From a virus: DNA of 36,971 nt. The translations under genes were made by a program, and so were the position numbers. The notes under the pieces are model-generated. The model made no database searches. It had not been told where the DNA came from and saw nothing but the letters and a program-made list of their open reading frames with translations. The stretch is from the IMG/VR virus record IMGVR_UViG_3300020147_000021, positions 1-36,971 of that record; one strand, given 5' to 3'. Below are positions 1 through 6,804 of the stretch, piece by piece. How positions within the stretch are numbered: position 1 is the stretch's first letter; every line of letters starts with the position of its first letter.

Positions 1-530
1 AAATGATGATTGACTCATTCTTACATGAAAGGTCTGGTGTAAGAGCTAATAGTTATGATAATTGGATGTTCAATGGAGGTCAATGGGGTCACCGATGTGA
101 TACTAAGTTAATTAAGTCTATTGCTGAAGACATGGACAAATTACCATACATTATCTCTATTGGTAGAGGTTCAAAGAGAGTCAATATCGCTCACGCTGAA
201 ATCTTCAGGGCAAATGATGGTCAAATGGCTGATGACACTGATATCGATGAATGGAACTTTGACGAAGCACATGAAAATGGCTTAATTTGGGGTAGGCATT
301 TGACTTCCCATGAGTATCCAGAATCAGGTGTTTGCCTATCAAAGACCTTCTGTGGCCATACTCCATTAGATGAAGTACTGAAAACTGACAATCACGTTTT
401 TATTGATACTGGTGCAGTCTTTTACCACACAAAAATGTTAGATACTAAATTGACAATGGTAAGGGTATCTGATTTTAACACCTATACCCTTAACATGAGG
501 TCTAAAGAGATAACTGAGTCTTCTCTCTAG
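1..530 (+). CDS. Ser/Thr protein phosphatase, lambda-PP type (5' end outside window)
   Basis: This is the C-terminal 175 or so residues of a calcineurin-like metallophosphatase that removes phosphate from Ser/Thr (or Tyr) of proteins. The visible part starts with MMIDSF and continues with WMFNGG, which lines up with the lambda phosphatase segment just after the GNHE metal-binding motif. It then shows IAHAE (metal-binding His), FCGHTP and the IDTGAVF signature. The GDxHG, GDxxDRG and GNHE motifs must lie to the left of the window, so the first ATG here (base 3) is almost certainly internal and the gene is cut by the edge. It converges on the gene at 527-754; the two stop codons share a CTAG palindrome. 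Such phosphatases occur in lambda (NinI) and several T4-like phages; their targets are unknown. The family call is firm, the biological role is not. Confidence 0.85.
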   Translation, partial: MMIDSFLHERSGVRANSYDNWMFNGGQWGHRCDTKLIKSIAEDMDKLPYIISIGRGSKRVNIAHAEIFRANDGQMADDTDIDEWNFDEAHENGLIWGRHLTSHEYPESGVCLSKTFCGHTPLDEVLKTDNHVFIDTGAVFYHTKMLDTKLTMVRVSDFNTYTLNMRSKEITESSL

Positions 531-754
531 ACGTCCATCTTTCCACCGAAGCCTTTATTAATTTTTTGAAGAACTTCACGGAATCCACCGTCAATTTTGA
601 TTGACTCTCTGAAATTAACCCTTGCTGCGTCAGCCGATTCAAAATGTCTGATTAAGTGAGGGTTTTCTTCTTTGAATTTGTCGTATTCAGCTAAGGATAG
701 CTTATGTTCTTCAACAGTATCCGTGTTAGTATTCTTAAAGGCATAGATAGGCAT
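527..754 (-). CDS. Small conserved phage protein, FmdB-like without zinc cysteines
   Basis: A 75-residue acidic protein beginning MPIYAFKNTNT and carrying ENPHLIRHFESA. The start and the 'xxxxNPHxxx' stretch resemble small T4-like phage proteins usually labelled FmdB-family regulators. The CxxC pairs of the FmdB zinc ribbon are absent: the protein has no cysteine. A strong ribosome site (TTGGAGAG) lies about 6 nt before the ATG. It sits 2 nt downstream of the endolysin gene and is presumably cotranscribed from the late promoter at 1393-1400. In related phages these proteins lie near structural genes, but no function is established. The resemblance is from memory of family patterns, so the name should be treated as a hint. 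Confidence 0.65.
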   Translation of the reverse strand: MPIYAFKNTNTDTVEEHKLSLAEYDKFKEENPHLIRHFESADAARVNFRESIKIDGGFREVLQKINKGFGGKMDV

Positions 755-756
755 TG

Positions 757-1368
757 TTACTCTCCAATGTGTTTCATGATATTGTGGTACAATTCGGTTC
801 TGTGTTCAATTCCATTAGTACCACCATTTATTCGTTTCGTCAATAACTGAATATTTCCAGTATCGGCTATAGCGTTTAACTTATTTATATCCCAAAACCA
901 GATGGCAGATAATGTTGCATATTGAGGCTCTGCTACCAAATCTGGGTTATCAATGATTGATGGGTTCTTTACCCATTCTGAGAATCTTTTGTAGTTATCT
1001 TTTCCAGTAACTTGCAATATTCCTCTACCTCGGTATTTCCATCCATCACCTGAAGTTTCACTTCCATTTCCCATTCTGTTTGCATATACTCTATTTGCAA
1101 TCATTGTAGGCTTGCGTGCGTATGCAACAGCTAATTCCTGAGTTGGAAAATATTTCTTAAAGACTGACATCAAAGCGTTAGCTGAATAATTCAAGTTCTC
1201 TGATACAGCGGTAAATCCAGCTGATTCATGACCCGTTTGAGACAGGAACGCAGCAACTCTAATGTTTGTGTCTATATCATAAGTGGGCAACACTTCAAAT
1301 TCCTTCACCCATTTATCAATATTCTTATTATTTGGGAATACTTTATTCATTAATTCAAGTGTTACCAT
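757..1368 (-). CDS. Endolysin, GH19 chitinase/lysozyme-like
   Basis: A 203-residue single-domain glycoside hydrolase family 19 enzyme, expected to cut peptidoglycan glycan strands at lysis. Key features are QTGHESAGF with catalytic Glu48, SENLNYSA with the probable second acid Glu57, and the conserved block GDGWKYRGRGILQVTG. The longest frame starts 6 nt earlier (ATG TAT ATG), but AAGGAG abuts that first ATG. It sits 6 nt before the second, so the MVTLEL start at 1368 is preferred. There is no signal peptide or membrane segment, so export would need a holin, which is not seen in this window. It is a clear relative of the GH19 domain inside gp5 (14012-16513). It is transcribed leftward from a TATAAATA late promoter about 25 nt upstream, which suits a lysis gene. 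Confidence 0.9.
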   Translation of the reverse strand: MVTLELMNKVFPNNKNIDKWVKEFEVLPTYDIDTNIRVAAFLSQTGHESAGFTAVSENLNYSANALMSVFKKYFPTQELAVAYARKPTMIANRVYANRMGNGSETSGDGWKYRGRGILQVTGKDNYKRFSEWVKNPSIIDNPDLVAEPQYATLSAIWFWDINKLNAIADTGNIQLLTKRINGGTNGIEHRTELYHNIMKHIGE

Positions 1369-1379
1369 ATACATCTCCT

Positions 1380-1387
1380 TATAAATA
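1380..1387 (+). promoter_or_regulatory. T4-type late promoter TATAAATA (rightward)
   Basis: Exact match to the T4 late promoter -10 element TATAAATA, 25 nt before the ATG at 1412. Transcription would start near 1393. It overlaps a leftward TATAAATA at 1393-1400. Another rightward TATAAATA at 1399-1406 is too close to the ATG to be the main start. Confidence 0.75.
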
Positions 1388-1392
1388 CATTC

Positions 1393-1400
1393 TATTTATA
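1393..1400 (-). promoter_or_regulatory. T4-type late promoter TATAAATA (leftward)
   Basis: TATTTATA on the plus strand, i.e. TATAAATA read leftward. It lies 25 nt before the endolysin ATG at 1368, with the start site expected near 1387. It faces the rightward promoter at 1380-1387, so the two polymerases would compete for the same DNA. Confidence 0.75.
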
Positions 1401-1411
1401 TAAATATAATA

Positions 1412-1978
1412 ATGGGACAATTAGAACTTTTATTCAACAAACACAAGTACGATAGAAGTATCGTGACGAACTCTAGAGGCTGGTTTAATAAAGAAGCTGC
1501 TAGTCTAGCTGGCATGCATGCTGACCGAGTTCTTAGAGAAGGTGGGAAACAAACAAAGCTAATAGAACCCGGTTCTATGTATATGTTTTATTACTCACCA
1601 AAATACAAAGAGACGTTACCTTATTATGACACTTTTCCACTCCTTCTTCCGTATGCTGAAACAAATAATGGCTTCATTGGTCTTAACCTGCATTACTTGC
1701 CTCCTTATTATAGGGTTAAGTTACTTGATGGTTTAATGAAGTATGCAACCAACGATAAGCTTAATAGAAATACAAAGCTAAAATACACATGGGACCTTGT
1801 AAGGTCGGCGGCTTATTCCAAACTTGGAGAAGCTACTATTCACAGATACATTGCAGGAAATGTTAAGTCAAATTTTGTAAAGATAGAACCAAAGAACTGG
1901 TTCTCAGCATGCATGCTTCCTGTGGCCCGCTTCAAGAAGATGTCTGAATCACAGGTTTGGAAGGATTCAATGAGATAA
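1412..1978 (+). CDS. Conserved T4-like structural or packaging protein, unassigned
   Basis: A 188-residue basic protein. The readable signature is a central block: YMFYYSPKYKETLPYYD, then FPLLLPY and GFIGLNLHYLPPYYR, followed by helical segments and a C-terminal WFSACMLPVARFKK. The same 'PYYDxFPLxxP ... GFxGLNLHYLPPxxR' pattern is familiar from a conserved family of tailed-phage virion genes. I cannot place it with confidence; the T4 gp2 DNA-end protector is one possibility, but I could not verify it. It is the first gene of a rightward late operon with gp54 (1 nt gap), gp16 and gp26, so a role in tail, neck or DNA-end assembly is likely. The start ATG lies just after an AT-rich late-promoter region and has no good Shine-Dalgarno sequence. 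Confidence 0.65.
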   Translation: MGQLELLFNKHKYDRSIVTNSRGWFNKEAASLAGMHADRVLREGGKQTKLIEPGSMYMFYYSPKYKETLPYYDTFPLLLPYAETNNGFIGLNLHYLPPYYRVKLLDGLMKYATNDKLNRNTKLKYTWDLVRSAAYSKLGEATIHRYIAGNVKSNFVKIEPKNWFSACMLPVARFKKMSESQVWKDSMR

Positions 1979-1979
1979 T

Positions 1980-2735
1980 ATGGCAAACAATTTAAACAAT
2001 TTCATATCAAAATTGAAGTCTGATGGTGTTGCTAGAACTAACAGGTTCACTGTTATATTGAACACTCCAACTTCTATTATTGGGACATATGATATCCAAT
2101 CAATGTTGATGTACTGTGCACAGGCTAACTTACCAGGTATCAACATGTCTAGTAACCCAGCTAGAATTTTCGGTGAAACATTTGAGTTTCCATATGAAAA
2201 GATTTATGCTCCATTAACATTGACTTTCTATGTTGATACTAATATGGAGATTAAAAAGTTCTTTGATGAATGGTATTCAGCAATCCAAGACCCTTATACA
2301 AGAGAGTTTGGGTACTATAAAGATTACACAACAAATATTCAAATCTTTGTACAGAACGTAAAGAATAACGATGTCTATTCATTGAATTTATTTGAGGCTT
2401 ACCCTAAAACTGTAAATGACATTCAATTGGATTACAGCTCAAATAACCAGATTATGACTATGTCTGTAACGTTTGCTTATAGATACTTCATAGCTGAGCA
2501 ACAAATGGGTATAGTACAAAATTCAACACTAAGTTCTGCGATGTTTGAAAATTTTACACCGCCTCATTTGATATCAGGTAGCATTCCAGATAATTACCTC
2601 CGTGATTTTTCTGGATTCCAAACTGACATGCAGAATCAATTCATAAATACAGTATCTAATTCTGAACCAATAGTTAATGCTAAAGCCGCTCTAAGTTCAT
2701 TCATATCAAAGAAAACAAAGTTGATAAAAACATAA
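1980..2735 (+). CDS. 54: Baseplate tail-tube initiator gp54
   Basis: A 251-residue protein of the T4 gp54/gp19 tail-tube fold. It starts with a helical N-terminus, then DGVARTNRFTVIL. It continues with FEFPYEKIYAPLTLTFYVDTN, the tube-like beta motif, and YPKTVNDIQLDYSSNNQIMTMSVTFAYRYF, the region that stacks rings in tube proteins. In T4, gp54 sits on gp48 at the top of the baseplate and nucleates polymerisation of the gp19 tube. T4 gp54 is 320 residues, so this one is shorter. It lies 1 nt after the preceding gene and shares the TAATG junction with gp16. In T4 gene 54 follows gene 48; here gp48 is about 8 kb away, so the pair has been split. The main alternative is another tail-tube-like protein. 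Confidence 0.75.
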   Translation: MANNLNNFISKLKSDGVARTNRFTVILNTPTSIIGTYDIQSMLMYCAQANLPGINMSSNPARIFGETFEFPYEKIYAPLTLTFYVDTNMEIKKFFDEWYSAIQDPYTREFGYYKDYTTNIQIFVQNVKNNDVYSLNLFEAYPKTVNDIQLDYSSNNQIMTMSVTFAYRYFIAEQQMGIVQNSTLSSAMFENFTPPHLISGSIPDNYLRDFSGFQTDMQNQFINTVSNSEPIVNAKAALSSFISKKTKLIKT

Positions 2736-3274
2736 TGTCTAAACAACCTGGTCAAATACAAACTGTCCTTGAAAAAAATATGTCTGAGATATTAGACATA
2801 CCATTGAACAGAGCTCTTGCTAAAGAAGATTCAAAGAATGTCGTTGTTCATGAACCTGTTAAAGAAGAAGTTCCATCAAAAGTAGACACTGACTTCGACA
2901 TAGCTCGAGAGAGTCTTCAAAGTCTATTGAATACTGGACAGGAAGCTTTGTTGTATGCTTTAGGAGTAGCTAAACAGTCAGATGACCCAAAAGCATATGA
3001 AGCTGTTTCTAATCTGATTGCAAATTTAGGTACTATCAACGAACAGATGATGAGATTGCACCTGCAACATCAGAAGCACAAGTTACAATCTGTGCCTGAT
3101 AACAATAAAAATAACCAATCACAGGGTCAAAGTGGAACAACAAATAACGCTATCTTTATTGGAACAGGAGCTGATTTATCTAAATTGGTTGCTGGGATGA
3201 ATTTAGGTGCTTTGCCTATGAATAACAACGTGAATACTATAAAGGATATTGAAAACGATGACATTACCGGTTAA
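2735..3274 (+). CDS. 16: Terminase small subunit gp16
   Basis: A 179-residue DNA-packaging recognition subunit that in T4 forms rings and regulates the gp17 motor. The diagnostic part is residues about 50-115: FDIARESLQSLLNTGQEALL, then VAKQSDDPKAYEAVSNL and an antiparallel helix ending in HLQHQKHK. This is the central coiled-coil oligomerisation domain of the family. The C-terminal tail has the typical NNAIFIGTGADLSKLV motif, thought to contact the large subunit. The start overlaps the gp54 stop (TAATG) and the end overlaps gp26 by 17 nt, so translation is coupled. Oddly, the next gene is hub gp26 rather than gp17; the large terminase is not in this window. Confidence 0.85.
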   Translation: MSKQPGQIQTVLEKNMSEILDIPLNRALAKEDSKNVVVHEPVKEEVPSKVDTDFDIARESLQSLLNTGQEALLYALGVAKQSDDPKAYEAVSNLIANLGTINEQMMRLHLQHQKHKLQSVPDNNKNNQSQGQSGTTNNAIFIGTGADLSKLVAGMNLGALPMNNNVNTIKDIENDDITG

Positions 3275-3974
3275 AAGTTCTCTTAGCTACAATTTAACAG
3301 TACCATCAACTAAGAAGAAACATAAGTTTAGACCGTTCTATGTGAGAGAACAAAAGGAGCTTTTATTAGCTCAGCAATCAGAAGACATTAGTGTTATGGT
3401 TTCAACACTAAAAAATGTTATCTTATCATGTGTTGAGAATATTGATGTTGATTCGTTGGCTCTATTCGATATTGAATACATCTTTACTCAAATTCGAGCA
3501 AAATCAACCGGTGAAATAGTTGAGATTCTTATGGGTTGCGATTATGAAAGCTGTGTTGACAATCCAAAAGCAAAGATAAAAGTACCTATTGACTTGACTA
3601 AACTGGAAGTAACTACACCTGAAGGTCATACAAACAATATACCTTTGTATGATGATGTCGGTGTTGTTATGAAGTATCCAACCTATGACCTTATTAATGA
3701 TATTAAGGGCATTGAGGATGAAACCCAGATGATGACCGAGACAATCCTAGGGTCTGTTGATTACATCTATACAAAGGACACAATTCATTATGCTAGTGAT
3801 TATAGCAAGGAAGAATTGGCTGGGTTCTTTGACGATCTAGAAGGAGAAGAATTCAAGAAGGTATCTAAATTCTTCAATACATCTCCTAAGCTGACTCATA
3901 CGGTTGAATACAAATGTCCTGAATGTGGTAAACAACACAAACAAACTGTTGAAGGAATTAAAAGTTTTTTTTAA
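3258..3974 (+). CDS. 26: Baseplate hub subunit / tail chaperone gp26
   Basis: A 238-residue T4 gp26-family protein needed for hub assembly. Recognisable parts are KHKFRPFYVREQKELLLA near the N-terminus, LFDIEYIFTQIRAKSTGE in the middle, then GCDYESC and a C-terminal CPECGKQHKQ knuckle. Together these give two Cys pairs that could bind zinc. A TTG 9 nt upstream is possible but lies only 2 nt from AAGGA; ATG 3258, 11 nt from AAGGA, fits better. The gene ends in a run of eight T directly followed by TAA, and the next conserved frame (gp51-like) has no ordinary start. A -1 frameshift here would give a 300-residue gp26-gp51 fusion, join(3258..3971,3971..4159). It lies directly before the tape measure, where tail assembly chaperones normally sit. 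Confidence 0.8.
   Translation: MTLPVKSSLSYNLTVPSTKKKHKFRPFYVREQKELLLAQQSEDISVMVSTLKNVILSCVENIDVDSLALFDIEYIFTQIRAKSTGEIVEILMGCDYESCVDNPKAKIKVPIDLTKLEVTTPEGHTNNIPLYDDVGVVMKYPTYDLINDIKGIEDETQMMTETILGSVDYIYTKDTIHYASDYSKEELAGFFDDLEGEEFKKVSKFFNTSPKLTHTVEYKCPECGKQHKQTVEGIKSFF
3951..3974 (+). promoter_or_regulatory. Probable programmed -1 ribosomal frameshift site
   Basis: The gp26 codons run AGT TTT TTT TAA. Bases 3965-3971 form T_TTT_TTT in the gp26 frame, a perfect X_XXY_YYZ slippery heptamer, and the TAA stop comes immediately after. GAAGGA at 3951-3956 lies 8 nt upstream, in the range of the internal Shine-Dalgarno that stimulates dnaX frameshifting. A -1 slip continues into the gp51-like frame. 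No strong downstream stem is visible, only a short TCTC..GAGA pairing. The sequence layout is direct observation; frameshifting is inference. Confidence 0.65.
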
Positions 3975-4159
3975 TTACCCTTTCAAATGAGTCTCTTGAG
4001 AATTACTTTAAAACTAATTCTATTCTGATAAATGAATTTGGTTATTCTCTTAATGAACTTGAAAACATTATGACTCCGTTTGAAAGGGAATATTACATAC
4101 AGTTGCTTAATATTCAGTTAGAAGAAAAGAAACAAAAAGAAATGGCTTATAATGGATAA
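3971..4159 (+). CDS. 51: gp51-like tail assembly chaperone extension (reached by frameshift)
   Basis: This frame encodes 62 residues, starting LITLSNESLENYF and containing INEFGYSLNELENIMTPFER followed by EYYIQLLNIQLEEKK. The 'sLxELExMxPxEREYYIxLL' pattern, and the position between gp26 and the tail-length gene, match small gp51-type hub assembly proteins of marine T4-like phages. In this frame there is a stop at 3959 and no ATG, GTG or TTG until ATG 4070, which would leave only 29 residues and cut the conserved block in half. Translation therefore most likely comes from -1 frameshifting at 3965-3971. A rare ATT start at 3974 is an alternative. The stop overlaps the tape-measure start by 8 nt. 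This mirrors the G/GT layout of lambda-type tail chaperones. Confidence 0.6.
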   Translation, partial: LITLSNESLENYFKTNSILINEFGYSLNELENIMTPFEREYYIQLLNIQLEEKKQKEMAYNG

Positions 4160-5780
4160 ACTACCATTAAAAAATACACGAGAAAATAGTGGCAATTCCG
4201 GTGCACCGACATCAAATTATGATAAATTACTTCATAAAATTGATGGTTATATGAAAGAAATGAGTGAGTTTTCGAAGCAAAACCAAAGTGTGGTTAAATC
4301 TGTTGTGAAGATGAAAATTAAGGATACAGCAGAAAAACACATGATTGGTGTTGACTTCAAGTCTTCCATTTCTAACATTATTGGTAACTCAATCGATGGT
4401 GTATTCAAGGGGATGATTAACCCTAAGTCTGGTGGGATGCTTGACCAAATCTTTGAACAAAGGCGTGAGAAGAGAAGAGAACGTCTTGAAGAAAATAGAG
4501 ATAGAAAAGAATTCAAGAAACACTACTTTGAAAACACACAGGTAGGTAGAGCAATTAAGGACAGACCTGACGCTGATAAACAAGCTGACAAATTATTTGA
4601 CCAAATCCTAGCCACTAAAAAATCTCTTGAAAAGCAACATCAGCTAATCGAGAAGAAAAGTTTGATGGCTGAAAAGTTTGGTATTGGTGGACCTCTAGTT
4701 AAAGATATCAAATTAGCCGAAGAAATAAAGAATCAACTTGAAGAACTTCTTGTTAAGTCTTCATTAGGTAAGAATTCAGTTAAAGCTAAAGAAGAAAAGA
4801 TAGATAAAATTAGAGAGAAGTCAGAGAAGAGCCATCTTGACGAAGAAGAACGTGAGCAAATCAATATTCAATCTGAGTCTCTTCAACTTCTAGCTAAGAT
4901 TGAGGAAAACACAAGAAAGTATGAAGAGGGTGAAACTGGTCCAGTACCTGATACTAATTTAAATTCATTGAGTCTAATTCCAGCTGGTTTGGTTTCAGGT
5001 TTGGCTGGTATTGCTTCAAACGTTCTTAAGTCATTATTAGCAATCTTTAATCCAAAGGTTCTATTCAAACTATTCAGTAAAGTACTTGTTCCAGTTGCTA
5101 TTGTAGCCTCTGTAGTTAATGGTATTATGGATGGGTTTGAAGAATTCACAAAGACTGGTTCAATCAAGAAAGCTTTGATTGCTGGCGTTGGGGGTATTCT
5201 AGACTTCCTAACGTTTGGTTTGTTTGATAAAGATACTGTTCAAAGCGTAGTTGATACGTTAAGTTCTGCATTCGACAGCACAGTTGAATTTGTATCCGTA
5301 AACATCGTTGAACCAATAATGAATGCATTTCATAACATCAAGGATACTATTGCGGAATATGCTAAGCCTATTTGGGATAAGATTGTCTCTATTGGCTCAT
5401 TCATTAATGATAACTTGATTCAACCAATCGTTAGCTTTTACTCTGAAATAATGGATAACATCAGAGGTGTTCTTGAGTCAATTAAGATTCCATCATTTTC
5501 GGTTGGTCCTTGGGATTTTGGTCCTTGGGAACCGTTCAAACCAGAAGCTAAAGTAGAAAAGACAGAACCTAAATTTGAGACACCGGTAAATAACACTGGA
5601 GATTTATTGAAGAAGAATTCTGATGAGCTTGAAGAACTTAAGAAAAATAAGAATTCAGCTCCATCTCAGACTACTGTTGTTAATAGTGGAACTACGGTCA
5701 ACAACAAGACTACTCTAACAACAAGACGTCCTGTAAGAAACCAAGACGCCTCATTTAATAGATATATTGTTAAAGCTTAA
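4152..5780 (+). CDS. Tail tape measure protein (gp29-like)
   Basis: A 542-residue protein. The first 270 or so residues are charged, Lys/Glu-rich and strongly helical (coiled-coil-like). They are followed by hydrophobic stretches at about 273-335 (LVSGLAGIASNVL, VLVPVAIVASVVNGIM) and 340-362 (ALIAGVGGILDFLTFGLF). A C-terminal part carries the repeat GPWDFGPWEPF and a low-complexity Thr/Asn-rich end. Long helix plus membrane-inserting segments is the classic tape-measure design. The length is close to T4 gp29 (590 residues), suggesting a tail of similar length. It follows gp26 and gp51-like with an 8-nt overlap, where chaperones precede the tape measure. I assign it from architecture and position rather than clear sequence motifs. 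It is the last gene before a terminator. Confidence 0.7.
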   Translation: MDKLPLKNTRENSGNSGAPTSNYDKLLHKIDGYMKEMSEFSKQNQSVVKSVVKMKIKDTAEKHMIGVDFKSSISNIIGNSIDGVFKGMINPKSGGMLDQIFEQRREKRRERLEENRDRKEFKKHYFENTQVGRAIKDRPDADKQADKLFDQILATKKSLEKQHQLIEKKSLMAEKFGIGGPLVKDIKLAEEIKNQLEELLVKSSLGKNSVKAKEEKIDKIREKSEKSHLDEEEREQINIQSESLQLLAKIEENTRKYEEGETGPVPDTNLNSLSLIPAGLVSGLAGIASNVLKSLLAIFNPKVLFKLFSKVLVPVAIVASVVNGIMDGFEEFTKTGSIKKALIAGVGGILDFLTFGLFDKDTVQSVVDTLSSAFDSTVEFVSVNIVEPIMNAFHNIKDTIAEYAKPIWDKIVSIGSFINDNLIQPIVSFYSEIMDNIRGVLESIKIPSFSVGPWDFGPWEPFKPEAKVEKTEPKFETPVNNTGDLLKKNSDELEELKKNKNSAPSQTTVVNSGTTVNNKTTLTTRRPVRNQDASFNRYIVKA

Positions 5781-5805
5781 CCTACCGTAAAGTAAACAAA
5801 TAAAC

Positions 5806-5838
5806 AAAAGCCGGATATCAATTAAGATTCCGGCTTTT
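5806..5838. terminator. Bidirectional intrinsic terminator
   Basis: A perfect 10-bp inverted repeat, AAAAGCCGGA (5806-5815) and TCCGGCTTTT (5829-5838), with a 13-nt loop. The stem ends in A and T tracts, so it can terminate on both strands. It lies between the convergent tape-measure and gp32 genes. Confidence 0.85.
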
Positions 5839-5871
5839 GAGTTACATATACCTCAATTGGTATACTAACGA

Positions 5872-6804
5872 TTAGTTTTCATCGTTCAAAATTGTATTGA
5901 AGTAGTCAGCCAAGTTTGAATCATCATCTGATGCTGGAAGTTCAATCGATGTAGATTTTGCTTCCTTAATAGTTGCGACGGCTGGGCTTGAATTAATTCC
6001 TGCTGCTTGTTCAACTTCTTTCTCAGCTGTAGCAAGACTCTTCTTACCATTACCCATAACTTCCGCCAACTTCTTATCAAGGTCTTCTCTTGACTTGAAG
6101 TTCTTTGGGTCAATGAATTCACCAAGCCAATGTTGAGTATTAGCAACTTCAACGATGAATTCATCATCACCAATTGCACTTGGAGCATCGAATACTGATT
6201 GGTCGTAGTTTGCGTAACCGTCAACTTGTCTCATACGAAGCTTGAAGTTTGCACCTTCCCAATAGTCAAACACATCGATTGGTTCCTGGTCTGCAAAGGT
6301 TGGACGAGCCGCATCAACAATCTTGTCATGAATTTTCTTACCATACTTAAACAAGAAAACCTTACCTTCGTTTTCTGGATGCTTAGGGTCAGAAATAACA
6401 AGAATGTTAGAAATGTAAGTTAGTCTACGCTTCTGTTCTCTTGCTTGCTTACGATTTGGGTGATTGTCATCTTCAGTAGAGTTCCAAAGTTCTCTATTCA
6501 ACTCAGCAACACCGTCCATTTGGCCGATAGTTGACAGAGAATTTTCGATGTACCAACGACCTGTTGGGCCCTTGAAACCATGGTGATAGATTCTAACCCA
6601 TGGAAGTTCATCCTTCTCAGTTCTTGGAAGGAAACGAATAACTGCAGAGCCATTGCCTGCTTTATCTCGTTCTAGTTTCCAGAACCTTTTATCTTCTTCA
6701 CGGGTATTATTTGATTGGGGATTTGCTGCTTTTTCGAGTGCATCAGTAATTTTTGAGAAATCACCTGAACGCATTTTACGGAGTGCTTTGATATCAATTG
6801 ACAT
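5872..6804 (-). CDS. 32: Single-stranded DNA-binding protein gp32
   Basis: A 310-residue T4 gp32-family protein that coats ssDNA and coordinates replication, recombination and repair proteins. It has a basic N-terminus (IKALRKMRSGDF) for cooperative binding. The OB-fold core includes VIRFLPR, YHHGFKGPTGRWYIE, ISNILVISDPKHPENEGKVF and WEGANFKLRMRQVDGYANYD. The acidic C-terminal tail has SDDDSNLADYF. The T4 zinc site (one His, three Cys) is lost: the His pair YHH remains, but the positions of Cys77, Cys87 and Cys90 are occupied by other residues, and the whole protein contains no Cys. The order 33-59-32 is as in T4. The leader carries five 11-nt-spaced AATAC copies that overlap the AAGGA ribosome site (see 6805-6876), and a late promoter lies at 6880-6887. 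Confidence 0.95.
   Translation of the reverse strand: MSIDIKALRKMRSGDFSKITDALEKAANPQSNNTREEDKRFWKLERDKAGNGSAVIRFLPRTEKDELPWVRIYHHGFKGPTGRWYIENSLSTIGQMDGVAELNRELWNSTEDDNHPNRKQAREQKRRLTYISNILVISDPKHPENEGKVFLFKYGKKIHDKIVDAARPTFADQEPIDVFDYWEGANFKLRMRQVDGYANYDQSVFDAPSAIGDDEFIVEVANTQHWLGEFIDPKNFKSREDLDKKLAEVMGNGKKSLATAEKEVEQAAGINSSPAVATIKEAKSTSIELPASDDDSNLADYFNTILNDEN

Noticed and set aside
1399-1406. Third TATAAATA, rightward
   Set aside because: Only 5 nt from the ATG at 1412, so a transcript started from it would lack a leader; the copy at 1380 is better placed.
3258-3974. TTG at 3249 as the gp26 start
   Set aside because: Only 2 nt from the AAGGA ribosome site; ATG 3258 has workable spacing.
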